64,000 nt of DNA from Actinocatenispora rupis (GTDB taxonomy: Bacteria; Actinomycetota; Actinomycetes; Mycobacteriales; Micromonosporaceae): NCBI RefSeq assembly GCF_016861975.1, contig NZ_BOMB01000054.1, forward strand, positions 1 through 64,000, read 5' to 3'. This document shows, piece after piece, positions 1-8,902 of the stretch. Under the pieces are notes generated by a model, which saw nothing but the letters and a program-made list of their open reading frames with translations, had not been told where the DNA came from and did not search any database. The stretch's first letter is position 1, and each line of letters begins with the position of its first letter. A program made the position numbers and the translations under genes.

Positions 1-433
1 ACGCAGACCATACCCATATGTAGCTGTATGCAGAAGGCTCGGCACCGAAAGTTATTTGCCGCATGACACGCATCTCTGCGGTGTCTTCGCCGGAATCGCC
101 GGTGTACCAACGGTTTCCGGCCACCGAACCCGACACGAACCCGATCGTGGTACCCCGCGGCGTGTCGTCGACGCGCCAGGTTCCGCGGCATGTTCAACGT
201 TCACAATCTGCACATAAATGGCAGCTGCCTGTGGCTCCGACGTGCACGGGAAGCGGTGGATGCTCGGGGGTGGCCACCCCGGTGACGGCGGGCGTGTTCA
301 CCGCGGGCGTGCACGGGCCGAGTCGGTGTCCGGCGGCTCGTTCGACGTCGACGCGCTGTTCGGCACGTTCGCGGCGCGGTCCCGCCAACTCGTCGACCGT
401 CCCGAGAACGACGACTCGCTGTTCGCGCCGCGC
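1..433. other. Left-edge intergenic region with a possible coding remnant
   Basis: No intact gene is supported. Positions about 326-415 (+) read like coding sequence with strong third-position G/C (GTG start, then SGGSFDVDALFGTFAARS). A plausible continuation (AALIDNGLPRRS) sits in another frame and soon ends. This looks like a decayed gene end, but I recognise no family. The other open frames here are mutual shadows. Confidence 0.25.
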
Positions 434-976
434 TCATCGACAACGGGCTGCCTCGCCGCAGTCGGTGCGCCGGTGGGGCGTCGTGACCGGCGCGGCGGGC
501 AGGTCGGCGGAACCCGCGGCGGCCGAAGGGAACCGTGCCGCGGCGTGGCTGCCGGGAAATCCTTGCGGTAGAAGGGTTTCATCGGCCGTGCGGACGGCGC
601 TCCGGTACGAGGGGCTGAGGTGTTCGTGCAGCATCACCCAGGCGCCGTCGCGGCGTACGAGGACGTTGGTGCCGCGGCCGGCGCCGGTCCGCGGCACGCC
701 GTCGACCAGGCCGCGCCAGGCGAAGCGGTACCGGCAGACCGCGGTGTCCGGTGTCTGTACGACCCATTCGACGTCGCTGATCTCGTACACCTCGTCGTGG
801 ATCGTGGCGAAGGTGCGCGCGATCGCCGCCGCGATCGCCGGCACGCCACGGAACGAGCCGTCGCTGAACCAGTACGTGGCGTCGGCGGCGATGTGCGGCA
901 CGATCCGGTCGATGTCGTGGCTGTTCGTCGCCCGTACGTAGGCGGCGAGGAACGACGCGGCCCCGGTGTCCGGCAC
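434..976 (-). CDS. SnoaL-like / nuclear transport factor 2 fold protein
   Basis: Predicted 180-residue protein with one SnoaL-like (NTF2 fold) domain at about residues 5-125: an N-terminal helix (SFLAAYVRATNSHDIDRIVPHIAADATYWFSDGSF), then alternating strands ending GRGTNVLVRRDGAWVMLHEHLS. Such domains bind small hydrophobic ligands, or act as isomerases or cyclases; no specific substrate can be read here. The GTG at 974-976 is chosen because GGAGG lies 5 nt upstream; longer frames run into the methyltransferase remnant. The last 45 or so residues are a low-complexity Ala/Pro tail unlike the domain and may be non-homologous read-through. It lies about 150 bp downstream of the broken methyltransferase in the same direction. 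Confidence 0.72.
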   Translation of the reverse strand: MPDTGAASFLAAYVRATNSHDIDRIVPHIAADATYWFSDGSFRGVPAIAAAIARTFATIHDEVYEISDVEWVVQTPDTAVCRYRFAWRGLVDGVPRTGAGRGTNVLVRRDGAWVMLHEHLSPSYRSAVRTADETLLPQGFPGSHAAARFPSAAAGSADLPAAPVTTPHRRTDCGEAARCR

Positions 977-1128
977 GGCAACCTCCAACGTCGGCGGGTG
1001 GGCCGCCAGCGTACGACCCGCATCCGACGGTTTCGCGTCGCGCCGCCCCCGCCCGGCCCGGTCGGTGCCGAGCGTGGCGCGGAGGGCAGCGCGGGCGGAA
1101 GCGTTGGCCCGCAAGGGAACGGGACGGG

Positions 1129-1891
1129 TCAGCGGCGGCGCGCGGTGACCAGCGCGCACCCCAGGTACTCGCCGGCGTCGGCGGTGAGCATGTCGATGAC
1201 GCGCCGGGCGTCGGCGCCGCCCGTACCGTGTTCGGCGACGGCGCGGGTCCACAGCAGCCCAGTCGCGCCAGCCGTCGGGTTGGTGTCGCGCCGAGGTGAC
1301 GTCGACGAGTCCGGTGATCTCCCACTGGAAGCGCCACCAGGCGGCGGTGTGCCAGGCGATCGCCTCCCAGCCGACGACGGCCCGGATGTGCGGCGGCACC
1401 GCACCCATCTCGCGTACTTCCCGGGTCAGGGCCGGGGTCGCCATCCCGAGCTGGCCGCCGGGGCGCAGAAACCGTACCAGGTAAGGAAGGTAGCCGTCGG
1501 CGGTGCCGAAGTACTCGAAGGCGTCGATGCTCACGACGGCGTCGAAGGCGCCCTCGTCGAACGGCAGGGTGTGCGCTTCCGCGCGGACGGCCTCGACCCG
1601 GTCGCCGACGCCGGCCGCGGCGAACACGGCGGCGGCCTCCTCGGGGGCGATCCACCAGTCGGCGGCCACGACCCGCACCCCGTACTCGCGGGCCAGGAAC
1701 ACGGAGGTGGCGCCGCGGCCGGAGCCGAGGTCGAGTACCCGCATGCCGGGTCGGAGGTCGAGGTCGGCGGCCAGGTCCTCCAGTAGCCACAAGGGATTCG
1801 GCCCCATGTCGAGCGACAGCAGCCAGCCGGGGTCGTACCGGGCGGAGCGCGGGAAGCGGTCCGGGCGTACGAGGTCGGTCAGGGCGGTCAT
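1129..1891 (-). pseudogene. SAM-dependent methyltransferase, frameshifted near its C-terminus
   Basis: Class I SAM-dependent methyltransferase. From ATG 1891 the protein reads MTALTDLVRPDRFPRS, then the SAM-binding motif I VLDLGSGRGATSVFLARE, the acidic strand VRVVAADWW, motif IV VSIDAFEYF and RFLRPGGQLGMATP. After HQPDGWRDW the frame runs into Arg-rich nonsense, while LLWTRAVAEHG and a well-formed end (DMLTADAGEYLGCALVTARRR, stop at 1129) continue in the next frame. One extra C in the CCC at 1258-1260 (a G on the coding strand) explains the shift exactly. About 205 N-terminal and 45 C-terminal residues are therefore split. It may be a recent pseudogene or a sequencing error. Confidence 0.8.
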
Positions 1892-1986
1892 GTCGGGAAG
1901 CCAAGCGTGCCGCGCGCCCGCCCACCACCGGTTTTCGCGTCGCCGTGCCCGGCCGGCCACCGCCGCGACCCGTACGATGCGGTGCT

Positions 1987-2433
1987 GTGGACGAGGAGTC
2001 GGCGCCGCGCGGGCGGGTGTGGGCGTGGGTGCTGCTGGCGGCGGGCGGGGTACTGGGCGCGGTCGCCGGCGCGGTCTGGGAACTGCTGACCGAGCACGCG
2101 CACGACCACTGCGCGGTGGCCGACGCGCAGAACCCGGAGAGCTACTGCGCGCTGGGGTTCTTCGTGGCCACGCTGCCGGTGATGGTGCTGGCGGCGGGCG
2201 TCGCGGTGGGCCTGGCGACGTGGATCCTGCTGGCGGCGGTACGGCTCCGGCCCCGGGCGGGCCTCGTGCTGCTCGCCTTCGTCCTGACGCTCGTCGGCGG
2301 CGCCGTCTTCGCGTGGGCGGGGTCGTTCGCGCTGGAGCATCCGAGCCCGTGGCGGATCCTCGCGCCCACCCTCGTACTCGGGGCCGGGATGGGCGGTCTC
2401 GCCGCGCTCTCCGGCGTGCGCCGTACGGAGTGA
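1987..2433 (+). CDS. Small four-helix membrane protein, unknown function
   Basis: 148 residues from GTG 1987. Four hydrophobic helices are visible: about residues 12-32 (VWAWVLLAAGGVLGAVAGAV), 57-85, 92-117 and 125-143. The loop between helices 1 and 2 carries His, Asp and two Cys (EHAHDHCAVADAQNPESYC) and would be extracytoplasmic if the N-terminus is inside. The start is inferred from TACGAT at 1973-1978, 8 nt before GTG, giving a leaderless transcript; no Shine-Dalgarno site is present. It converges on the TetR gene, with 3 nt between stops. I do not recognise a named family. Confidence 0.65.
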   Translation: MDEESAPRGRVWAWVLLAAGGVLGAVAGAVWELLTEHAHDHCAVADAQNPESYCALGFFVATLPVMVLAAGVAVGLATWILLAAVRLRPRAGLVLLAFVLTLVGGAVFAWAGSFALEHPSPWRILAPTLVLGAGMGGLAALSGVRRTE

Positions 2434-2436
2434 CGC

Positions 2437-3072
2437 TCAGTCGAGGGTGGCGAGGGCGCGCTCGGCCGCGTCGAACGCCTGGTGGTACGCGCGCACGCTG
2501 CCGGCGGTGATCGTGTCGGGGTCCGTGCCGGCCATGGCCCGGGTGGCGGCGGTGAGGTAGACGGACCGGTGCGCGGCCAGCACGTACGCCCCGGCGAGGC
2601 GCGCGCGGAGCCCGTGCGGGTCGATGCCCTCGGCCTCCGCGTACAGCCGGGCGACGAGGTCCTCCAGGTCCTGGACGACCTCGCGGACCCGGGCCCGCAG
2701 CGCGGCCGAGGCGGTCACGGTCCGCCAGAACGACGCGTACCGGGGCTCGGCGTACCCGCTGACCGGGTTCTTCGCCTTCAGCAGCGCCAGGTACATGTCG
2801 CGCAGGGCGCGCAGCACGCTCGATCCGGCGGGACGGTCGCGCACGGCCGTCGTGATCATCTCGCCGAGGGGCGCCAGCCGGTCGAGGAACAGGTCCTCCT
2901 TGCGCGGGAAGTAGTTGAACACCGTCTTGGTGGACACGTCCGCGGCGCGGGCCACCTCGGCGACGGTCACCTGGTCGAACCCGCGTTCGAGGAAGAGACC
3001 CGACGCCAGGTCGGAGATCTGCTGCCGCGTCGCGCGCTTCTTCCGCTCCCGCAGGCCGGGTTCGTCGCTCAT
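2437..3072 (-). CDS. TetR/AcrR family transcriptional repressor
   Basis: 211 residues with a TetR_N helix-turn-helix at about residues 15-60 (QISDLASGLFLERGFDQVTVAEVARAADVSTKTVFNYFPRKEDLFLDRL) and a variable all-helical ligand-binding domain. ATG 3072 is 74 bp from the start of a divergent FAD-dependent monooxygenase. The gap between them holds the palindrome CTAAAA-AC-TTTTAG, a likely operator for this protein. By analogy with TetR/monooxygenase pairs it probably represses the monooxygenase (and itself) until an aromatic substrate binds; the ligand is unknown. Confidence 0.9.
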   Translation of the reverse strand: MSDEPGLRERKKRATRQQISDLASGLFLERGFDQVTVAEVARAADVSTKTVFNYFPRKEDLFLDRLAPLGEMITTAVRDRPAGSSVLRALRDMYLALLKAKNPVSGYAEPRYASFWRTVTASAALRARVREVVQDLEDLVARLYAEAEGIDPHGLRARLAGAYVLAAHRSVYLTAATRAMAGTDPDTITAGSVRAYHQAFDAAERALATLD

Positions 3073-3088
3073 GCCGACACTCTACTTG

Positions 3089-3102
3089 CTAAAAACTTTT
3101 AG
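3089..3102. promoter_or_regulatory. Candidate TetR operator between TetR and monooxygenase genes
   Basis: CTAAAAACTTTTAG is a 6-bp inverted repeat around a 2-bp centre, in an AT-rich patch that stands out in this GC-rich sequence. It lies 17 bp upstream of the TetR start and about 44 bp upstream of the monooxygenase start, where binding could block both promoters. Confidence 0.6.
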
Positions 3103-3145
3103 TGACAGTACTTTTTCACTCGACGTACTGATCGGGGAGGACGAC

Positions 3146-4672
3146 ATGACCGAACACGTGGACGTGGTGGTGGCCGGCGGTGGGCCGGTCGGGCTGATGC
3201 TCGCCGTCGAGCTGCGGCTCGCAGGTGTCGCGGTGACGGTGCTGGAGCGCCGCACGGACATCGACCCGACGATCAAGGCCGGTTCGCTGAACTCGCCGAC
3301 CATCCAGGCGCTGTACCGGCGGGGCATGCTGCCCGAGCTGGAGGCGGCGCGGGACGAGAACATGCGGCAGTTCGCGGCGTTCGCGGCGCAGCGCAGCGGT
3401 GGCGGCGGGCCGGCGATCCCGCGGTTCGCCGGCCACTTCGGCGGCGTGATGCTCGACCGGGACACCATCGACCAGGACGATCCGGTCCTCGTCGAGCAGG
3501 CGCACCTCGGCACCCTCGGCCTGGTCAGCCAGCAGCAGTTCGAGTCAATGCTGGAACGGCGCGCCCGGGACCTCGGCGTCGACGTACGGCGTGGCGTCAC
3601 GCTCACCGGGTTCCACGACACCGGCGACGGCGTCACCGTCGACACCGACTCCGGTACGGTCACCGCCGGGTGGCTGGTCGGCTGCGACGGCGGCCGCAGC
3701 CTCGTACGCAAGCAGGCCGGGTTCGACTTCCCGGGCACGGCACCGGAGATCACGGCGTACCAGGCGATGGCGACGTTGCGCGGCACCGAGGCGCTGGAGG
3801 TCGGCTGGCACGTCACCGACACCGGTGTGTACGCGTACGGGCCGCATCCGGGACGGATCCTCGTCGCCGAGTTCGACGGCGCGCCGCGCGACCGGACCGA
3901 GCCGGTCACCCCCGCCGAACTCCAGGCCGCCGTACGCCGGGTCACCGGTGTCGACGTCGGCGTGGACGCGATCACCAGCGCGACCCGGTTCACCGACAAC
4001 GCGCGCCAGGCCACCGAGTACCGGAAGGGGCGGGTGTTGCTGGCGGGGGACGCGGCGCACGTGCACTCGCCGTTCGGCGGGCAGGGGCTGAACCTGGGCG
4101 TCGGCGACGCGGTGAACCTGGGCTGGAAGCTCGCCGCGACGGTACGCGGGTGGGCGCCGGACGGGCTGCTGGACACGTACACGGCGGAGCGGCATCCGGT
4201 GGGGGAGTGGGTGCTGGACTGGACCCGCGCGCAGATCGCCATCATGCGGCCGGATCCGCACGCGCGCGCCATTCGCGCGGTGGTCGCCGACCTCGCCTCC
4301 CGCGGCGACGGCGCGACGTACCTCGCCACCCGGATCTCCGGCGTCTGGCAGCGGTACGACCTGCCCGGCGAGCATCCGCTCGTCGGCCGCAGCGCACCGG
4401 ACCTGGCGTTCGCGGACGGCAGCCGGCTCGCCGACCACCTGCACGACGGTCGCGCGCTGCTGGTGGACCTGCGCGACGACGCCGGCCTTCGGCGCAGCGC
4501 CGACGGGTACGCCGACCGGCTCACCGTGCTCACCGCGACGGCCGACGACACCGACCTGCGCGCGCTGCTCGTCCGGCCCGACGGGTACGTGGCGTGGGCG
4601 GCGACGGACGCCGCGGACACCGGGCCCGACAAGTACCTGGGGCTGTGGTTGGGCGCGCCGGTCGGCGACTGA
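3146..4672 (+). CDS. FAD-dependent aromatic monooxygenase (PHBH/Rdc-type hydroxylase)
   Basis: 508 residues. The Rossmann dinucleotide site is at residues 6-24 (VVVAGGGPVGLMLAVELRL, GxGxxG), and the second FAD motif GDAAHVHSPFGGQGLNLGVGDAVNLGWKLA is near residues 302-331, including the GD motif of class A flavoprotein monooxygenases. The C-terminal region from about residue 400 (PLVGRSAPDLAF ... VLTATADDTDLRALLVRPDGYVAWA) is the thioredoxin-like domain of phenol and polyketide hydroxylases. Such enzymes hydroxylate aromatic rings with NAD(P)H and O2. ATG 3146 follows GGGGAGG by 5 nt. It is divergent from TetR, its likely repressor. Aromatic detoxification or polyketide tailoring are both possible, but no biosynthetic cluster is adjacent. 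Confidence 0.88.
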   Translation: MTEHVDVVVAGGGPVGLMLAVELRLAGVAVTVLERRTDIDPTIKAGSLNSPTIQALYRRGMLPELEAARDENMRQFAAFAAQRSGGGGPAIPRFAGHFGGVMLDRDTIDQDDPVLVEQAHLGTLGLVSQQQFESMLERRARDLGVDVRRGVTLTGFHDTGDGVTVDTDSGTVTAGWLVGCDGGRSLVRKQAGFDFPGTAPEITAYQAMATLRGTEALEVGWHVTDTGVYAYGPHPGRILVAEFDGAPRDRTEPVTPAELQAAVRRVTGVDVGVDAITSATRFTDNARQATEYRKGRVLLAGDAAHVHSPFGGQGLNLGVGDAVNLGWKLAATVRGWAPDGLLDTYTAERHPVGEWVLDWTRAQIAIMRPDPHARAIRAVVADLASRGDGATYLATRISGVWQRYDLPGEHPLVGRSAPDLAFADGSRLADHLHDGRALLVDLRDDAGLRRSADGYADRLTVLTATADDTDLRALLVRPDGYVAWAATDAADTGPDKYLGLWLGAPVGD

Positions 4673-4700
4673 GCGGTGCCGGCGCCGTGTCGTCGTCGGG

Positions 4701-5207
4701 TCAGCCGGCGGCGGCGCGGGCGGCGGCGGCCGCGTCCAGCAGGTGCTGCTCGGCCTCGGCACTCAGCGACGTACGCAGCAGCGTGCCTTCGAAGTGGTAC
4801 GGCGCCATCGCGGCCAGTACCTTGTCCTCGGTCATCTGGTCGACGAGCAGGAACAGCGCGGCGCTGCCCGGTTGCAGCCGCGCGCCGACGTCGCGCATGA
4901 ACGCGTCGTCCACGCCGGTGTCGGCGAGCTTGCCGGTGAGCGCGCCGCCGGCGGCGCCGACCGCCATCCCGAACAGCGGGGCGAAGAACAGCAGGCCGAT
5001 CAGCCCGCCCCACATCGCGCCGCCCGCGGCACCCCGGCCCGGTCCGCCGCGCAGCTGGTGCAGCTTGATGCTGCCGTCGTGGCGTGCCTCCACGATGACC
5101 GCGTCGGAGAGGGAGATCAGCCCCTCGCGCTGGAGTCCCAGGATCCTGTCCCGGGCCATGTCCGCGGTCGCCACGTCCCGGTATCCGATCGCCACCAGAT
5201 CGCTCAT
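4701..5207 (-). CDS. DUF1269-type membrane-associated protein
   Basis: 168 residues. The N-terminus (MSDLVAIGYRDVATADMARDRILGLQREGLISLSDAVIV) and the Gly/Ala-rich membrane hairpin GAAGGAMWGGLIGLLFFAPLFGMAVGAAGGALTGKLADTGVDDAFMRDVGARLQPGSAALFLLV (about residues 60-122) are the hallmarks of DUF1269 proteins. Their biochemical role is not established; they often accompany stress genes. It is the only gene on its strand here, converging on the monooxygenase and divergent from the GH15 gene 315 bp away. Confidence 0.8.
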   Translation of the reverse strand: MSDLVAIGYRDVATADMARDRILGLQREGLISLSDAVIVEARHDGSIKLHQLRGGPGRGAAGGAMWGGLIGLLFFAPLFGMAVGAAGGALTGKLADTGVDDAFMRDVGARLQPGSAALFLLVDQMTEDKVLAAMAPYHFEGTLLRTSLSAEAEQHLLDAAAAARAAAG

Positions 5208-5522
5208 GACTTCCCCCGTCTCCCCGTACGGTGCCGCGTACGCGCAGGTGAGCGGGCGTACGGGTGCGGCGGCCGTACGGTCGCGACGCTACGCGCGCTC
5301 GCCGCGCCCGGGTACCTGCCGAACGACCGTGCACCGGTCGGCCGCGCGTCGGCGCCGACCGGTACGTACGGGGCGGGCCGGGACGGCGTATGCGGCTCCG
5401 TGGGTGTGTCTGTCACCCGGACGGGCATCACCCGGTGCGGGTGGTCCCGCCGCCGTACGGGCCGGGCCAGGCTGACGGTGGGTGCCGCGACCCGGCGGCG
5501 CCGAGTCAGCGTGGAGGCGAGG
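5208..5522. other. Intergenic region with an inverted repeat, between divergent DUF1269 and GH15 genes
   Basis: No gene is seen. A perfect 9-bp inverted repeat, ACCGGTCGG at 5333-5341 and CCGACCGGT at 5355-5363 with a 13-bp spacer, lies in the middle of the divergent promoter region and could be an operator or a hairpin in the GH15 leader. GTAC-rich stretches are frequent. GGAGG at 5512-5516 serves as the GH15 ribosome site. Confidence 0.4.
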
Positions 5523-7397
5523 ATGGACACCTACCCCGCGATCGAGAACCACGGGTTGATCGGCGACCTGCAGACGGCGGCGCTGGTGTCGTCGGACGGC
5601 ACGATCGACTGGTTCTGCGCGCCCCGGTTCGACTCGCCGAGCATCTTCGGCGCGTTGCTGGACCGCGAGCGCGGCGGGTACTTCCGCATCACGCCGGAGG
5701 GTACGGATTTCGTCAGCAAGCAGCTCTACCTGCCCGGCACCGCGATCCTGGTGACCCGGTTCCTGAGTACCGACGGGGTGGGCGAGGTGGTCGACTTCAT
5801 GCCGATCGCCGGCGACCGCGCGACCGATCGGCACCGCCTGGTACGGATGGTCCGGGTGGTACGCGGGCAGATGCGCTTCCGGATGGAGTGCCACCCCAAG
5901 TTCGACTACGGGCGGACCGGCTGCACGGGGCGCATCACCGAGGACGGCGCCGTCCTGTCCGGCGCGGGCACGACCCTGAACGTCAGCGCCGCGCGCCGCG
6001 AGGACCGGCTCGTACGACCCGAGGACGTGCGGCTGACCGACGAGGGACTCACCGCGTTCGTGACGTTGTCGGCGGGGGAGATCGGCGGGATGGTCGTGGA
6101 GACCGCGCCGGACGGGCCGCCGCGGATCGTGCCGCCGGACCGGTTGGCCGAGCTGTTCCGCGAGACCCGGGACTTCTGGCGCTCCTGGATCGGCCGCTGC
6201 ACGTACGCCGGGCGGTGGCGGGAGATGGTGGAACGCTCGGCGATGACCCTCAAACTCATGACGTACGCACCGAGCGGCGCGCTGGTCGCCGCGCCCACCG
6301 CCGGGCTGCCCGAACAGATCGGCGGCGAACGCAACTGGGACTACCGGTTCACCTGGGTCCGCGACGCCTCCTTCTCCGTGTACGCCCTGCTGGGGCTCGG
6401 ATTCACCGACGAGGCGCGCGCCTTCATGGGTTGGCTCAACGACCGGGTCGGGCAGGTGCACTCGGGCTCGGCGCCGCTACAGATCATGTACCGCGTGGAC
6501 GGGTCACCGGACCTCGACGAGGAGATCCTCGACCACCTGGCCGGCTACCGCGACTCCCGCCCGGTACGGATCGGCAACGGTGCGGCGGGCCAGCTCCAGC
6601 TCGACATCTTCGGCGAGGCCATGGACTCGGTGTACCTGGCGGACACGCACGGCCTGGAGGTCTCGTACGACGGGTGGCGGCGGCTCGTCGACCTGACCGG
6701 CTGGCTGTGCGAGCACTGGGACCAGCCGGACGACGGGATCTGGGAGACCCGCGGCGGCCGGCAGCACTTCACGTACGGACGGCTGATGTCGTGGGTGGCG
6801 TTCGACCGGGCGGTACGGCTCGCGGACCGGCGCGGCCGTCCCGGCGACGTGGCACGCTGGTCCGCCATGCGCGACGCGGTGTACCAGCAGGTGATGGACC
6901 GCGGCTTCGACGAGAAGCGGCAGGCGTTCGTGCAGCACTACGACACCGACGTACTGGACGCGTCGCTGCTGTACATGCCGCTGGTGGGGTTCGTGTCGCC
7001 GGCGGACCCGCGGTGGCGGTCGACGCTCGCGGCGATGGACGAGGAGCTGGTGTCCGACAGCCTCGTCTACCGGTACGACCCGGCGGCGTCACCGGACGGC
7101 CTGCGCGGCTCCGAGGGCACCTTCAGCATCTGCACCTTCTGGTACGTCGACGCGCTGGCCCGGTCCGGGCGGCTCGACGACGCCCGGCTGACGTTCGAGA
7201 AGATGCTCACGTACGCCAGCCCGCTCGGCCTGTACTCCGAGGAGATCGCGCCGACCGGCGAGCAGATCGGCAACTTCCCGCAGGCGTTCAGCCACCTGTC
7301 GCTGATCAGCGCCGCCGTCAACCTCGACTACCAGCTCGACCACGGCGCCGGTCAGGTCGGCGCGGTACTCGACCGCGCGCTGCGCGGGGTGGTCTGA
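5523..7397 (+). CDS. Glycoside hydrolase family 15 protein (trehalase/glucoamylase-like)
   Basis: 624 residues, the usual length for actinobacterial GH15 enzymes. The N-terminal beta-sandwich begins PAIENHGLIGDLQTAALVSSDGTIDWFC. The (alpha/alpha)6 catalytic domain shows the family block NWDYRFTWVRDASFSVYALL (about 270-289), the acidic motif SEGTFSICTFW (about 528-538) and YSEEIAPTGEQIGNFPQAFSHL (about 569-590), which carries a conserved catalytic Glu. No signal peptide is present, so it is cytoplasmic. Characterised mycobacterial relatives hydrolyse trehalose; others act on maltodextrins, so the substrate is inferred only. ATG 5523 follows GGAGGCGAGG. Its 3' end overlaps the convergent MFS gene by 46 bp. 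Confidence 0.9.
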   Translation: MDTYPAIENHGLIGDLQTAALVSSDGTIDWFCAPRFDSPSIFGALLDRERGGYFRITPEGTDFVSKQLYLPGTAILVTRFLSTDGVGEVVDFMPIAGDRATDRHRLVRMVRVVRGQMRFRMECHPKFDYGRTGCTGRITEDGAVLSGAGTTLNVSAARREDRLVRPEDVRLTDEGLTAFVTLSAGEIGGMVVETAPDGPPRIVPPDRLAELFRETRDFWRSWIGRCTYAGRWREMVERSAMTLKLMTYAPSGALVAAPTAGLPEQIGGERNWDYRFTWVRDASFSVYALLGLGFTDEARAFMGWLNDRVGQVHSGSAPLQIMYRVDGSPDLDEEILDHLAGYRDSRPVRIGNGAAGQLQLDIFGEAMDSVYLADTHGLEVSYDGWRRLVDLTGWLCEHWDQPDDGIWETRGGRQHFTYGRLMSWVAFDRAVRLADRRGRPGDVARWSAMRDAVYQQVMDRGFDEKRQAFVQHYDTDVLDASLLYMPLVGFVSPADPRWRSTLAAMDEELVSDSLVYRYDPAASPDGLRGSEGTFSICTFWYVDALARSGRLDDARLTFEKMLTYASPLGLYSEEIAPTGEQIGNFPQAFSHLSLISAAVNLDYQLDHGAGQVGAVLDRALRGVV

Positions 7398-8881
7398 TCG
7401 CTCGTCCCGCCGCCCGCCGGTGCGGGCTGGCGGGGCAGCAACAGCGCCGCGACCAGGCCGAGCGCCGCGATCACGGCCAGCGCCACCAGCGACAGCAGGA
7501 ACGGCCGGCCGCCCGGTACGGCCGCGGCCACCAGGATCGAGCCGGCGAACGCGGTGCCCATCGAGGAGCCCAGGTTGGAGACGCTGCGCGACAGTCCGGA
7601 GATCTCGCCCTGGTCCGGTTCCGGGAACGCCGACTGCACCACGTTCACCGACGACGTGAGCATCACGCCGATGCCCAGCCCCATCAGCAACAACCCGGGG
7701 ATGAAACTGAGTACGCCGGAGTCGTCGCGGACGAACACCGGCAGCAGGATCATCCCGACCGTCGTCACCGTGAAGCCGATCCGGATCAGGAACCGCTGCG
7801 AGCGGCGCTGCGCCAGCCGGCCGGCCGCCGCCGACGCCAGCAGGATGCCGATCGTGGCCGGGGTGAGCATCAGGCCGGTCCGGATCGCGTCGTAGTGGCG
7901 GACCTGCTGGAGGAACACCGAGATCACGAAGAACGAGCCCTGCATGGTCAGCCACTGCACGTTCTGCGTGACCAGGCCGAGGTTCGACGTCCGGTTCCGG
8001 AACAACCGCAACGGTACGAGCGGCTCCCGGCCGCGGCGTTCCCGGCGCCGCACGTACAGCACGAAGGCGGCGAGCAGGATCGCGCCGACGCCGATGTACA
8101 GCCAGATCGGGGAGACGCCACCCTTCGGGATGACGACCGTGCCGCCGACCGTGAAGTCCTTGCGCGACACGAACCAGCCGTACGTGCTGGAGCGCAGGAT
8201 GCCGAGGACGACGAAGAACAGTCCGGCCGCGGAGAGTACGGCGCCGACGACGTCGAACCGGGGGCGCGGCGACGCCGGCCGCTCGTCGGTGATCCGCAGC
8301 GCCAGCACCGCGACGACCGCGACGACCAGTACCTGCAGGCCGAACGCCGCGCGCCAGCTCACCGCGCTCGTCAGCAGCCCGCCGATCAGCGGACCGGCCG
8401 CGGCGCCCAGCCCGGCCGCGCCGCTCACCGCGCCGAAGTACTTGGCGCGCGACTTCGTGTCCCGGAACTTGACGGTGATCAGGATGTAGATCGGCGGGAT
8501 CAGCAGCGCCGACCCGACGCCCTCCAGTACCGAGTAGCCGACGACCATCGCGGTGAGGCCCTGCGCGAGCAGCGCGATCACGGCGCCGACGCCGTACACG
8601 GTGAGGCCGGCGAGGAAACAGACCTTGCGGCCGAGGATGTCGGTCAGCTTGCTGCCCGGGATCATCAGCGCGGCCATCGTCAGGGTGAACAACGTGATGG
8701 TCGTCTGCATCCCGGCCACGGTCGTACCGATGTCGTCGGCGATCGTACTGATCGCCACGTTCATGTTCGTGCCGGCGTAGCTCGCGATGAACTGCGCGAG
8801 GACGAGCGGCAGCACCAGCGACCAGGCCGAGGTACGCCCGGCCGCGGGTGCCGCCGCTCCGCCGGATACCGCCGCCGTCAT
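7352..8881 (-). CDS. MFS transporter, DHA2-type multidrug exporter
   Basis: 509 residues with about 14 hydrophobic helices, the DHA2 (14-TMS) drug:H+ antiporter layout. The start SLVLPLVLAQFIASYAGTNMNVAISTIADDIGT matches the family's first helix, followed by the loop LTDILGRKVCFLAGLTVYGVGAVIALLAQGLTAMVVGYSVLEGVGSALLIP (motif A and motif C region). It probably exports a hydrophobic drug or metabolite. It lies 21 bp downstream of the DUF7144 gene on the same strand and is very likely cotranscribed. Its last 15 codons overlap the 3' end of the GH15 gene in antisense. Confidence 0.88.
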   Translation of the reverse strand: MTAAVSGGAAAPAAGRTSAWSLVLPLVLAQFIASYAGTNMNVAISTIADDIGTTVAGMQTTITLFTLTMAALMIPGSKLTDILGRKVCFLAGLTVYGVGAVIALLAQGLTAMVVGYSVLEGVGSALLIPPIYILITVKFRDTKSRAKYFGAVSGAAGLGAAAGPLIGGLLTSAVSWRAAFGLQVLVVAVVAVLALRITDERPASPRPRFDVVGAVLSAAGLFFVVLGILRSSTYGWFVSRKDFTVGGTVVIPKGGVSPIWLYIGVGAILLAAFVLYVRRRERRGREPLVPLRLFRNRTSNLGLVTQNVQWLTMQGSFFVISVFLQQVRHYDAIRTGLMLTPATIGILLASAAAGRLAQRRSQRFLIRIGFTVTTVGMILLPVFVRDDSGVLSFIPGLLLMGLGIGVMLTSSVNVVQSAFPEPDQGEISGLSRSVSNLGSSMGTAFAGSILVAAAVPGGRPFLLSLVALAVIAALGLVAALLLPRQPAPAGGGTSDQTTPRSARSSTAPT

Positions 8882-8902
8882 CGTCGACTGCCGGCGGGCC
8901 GG

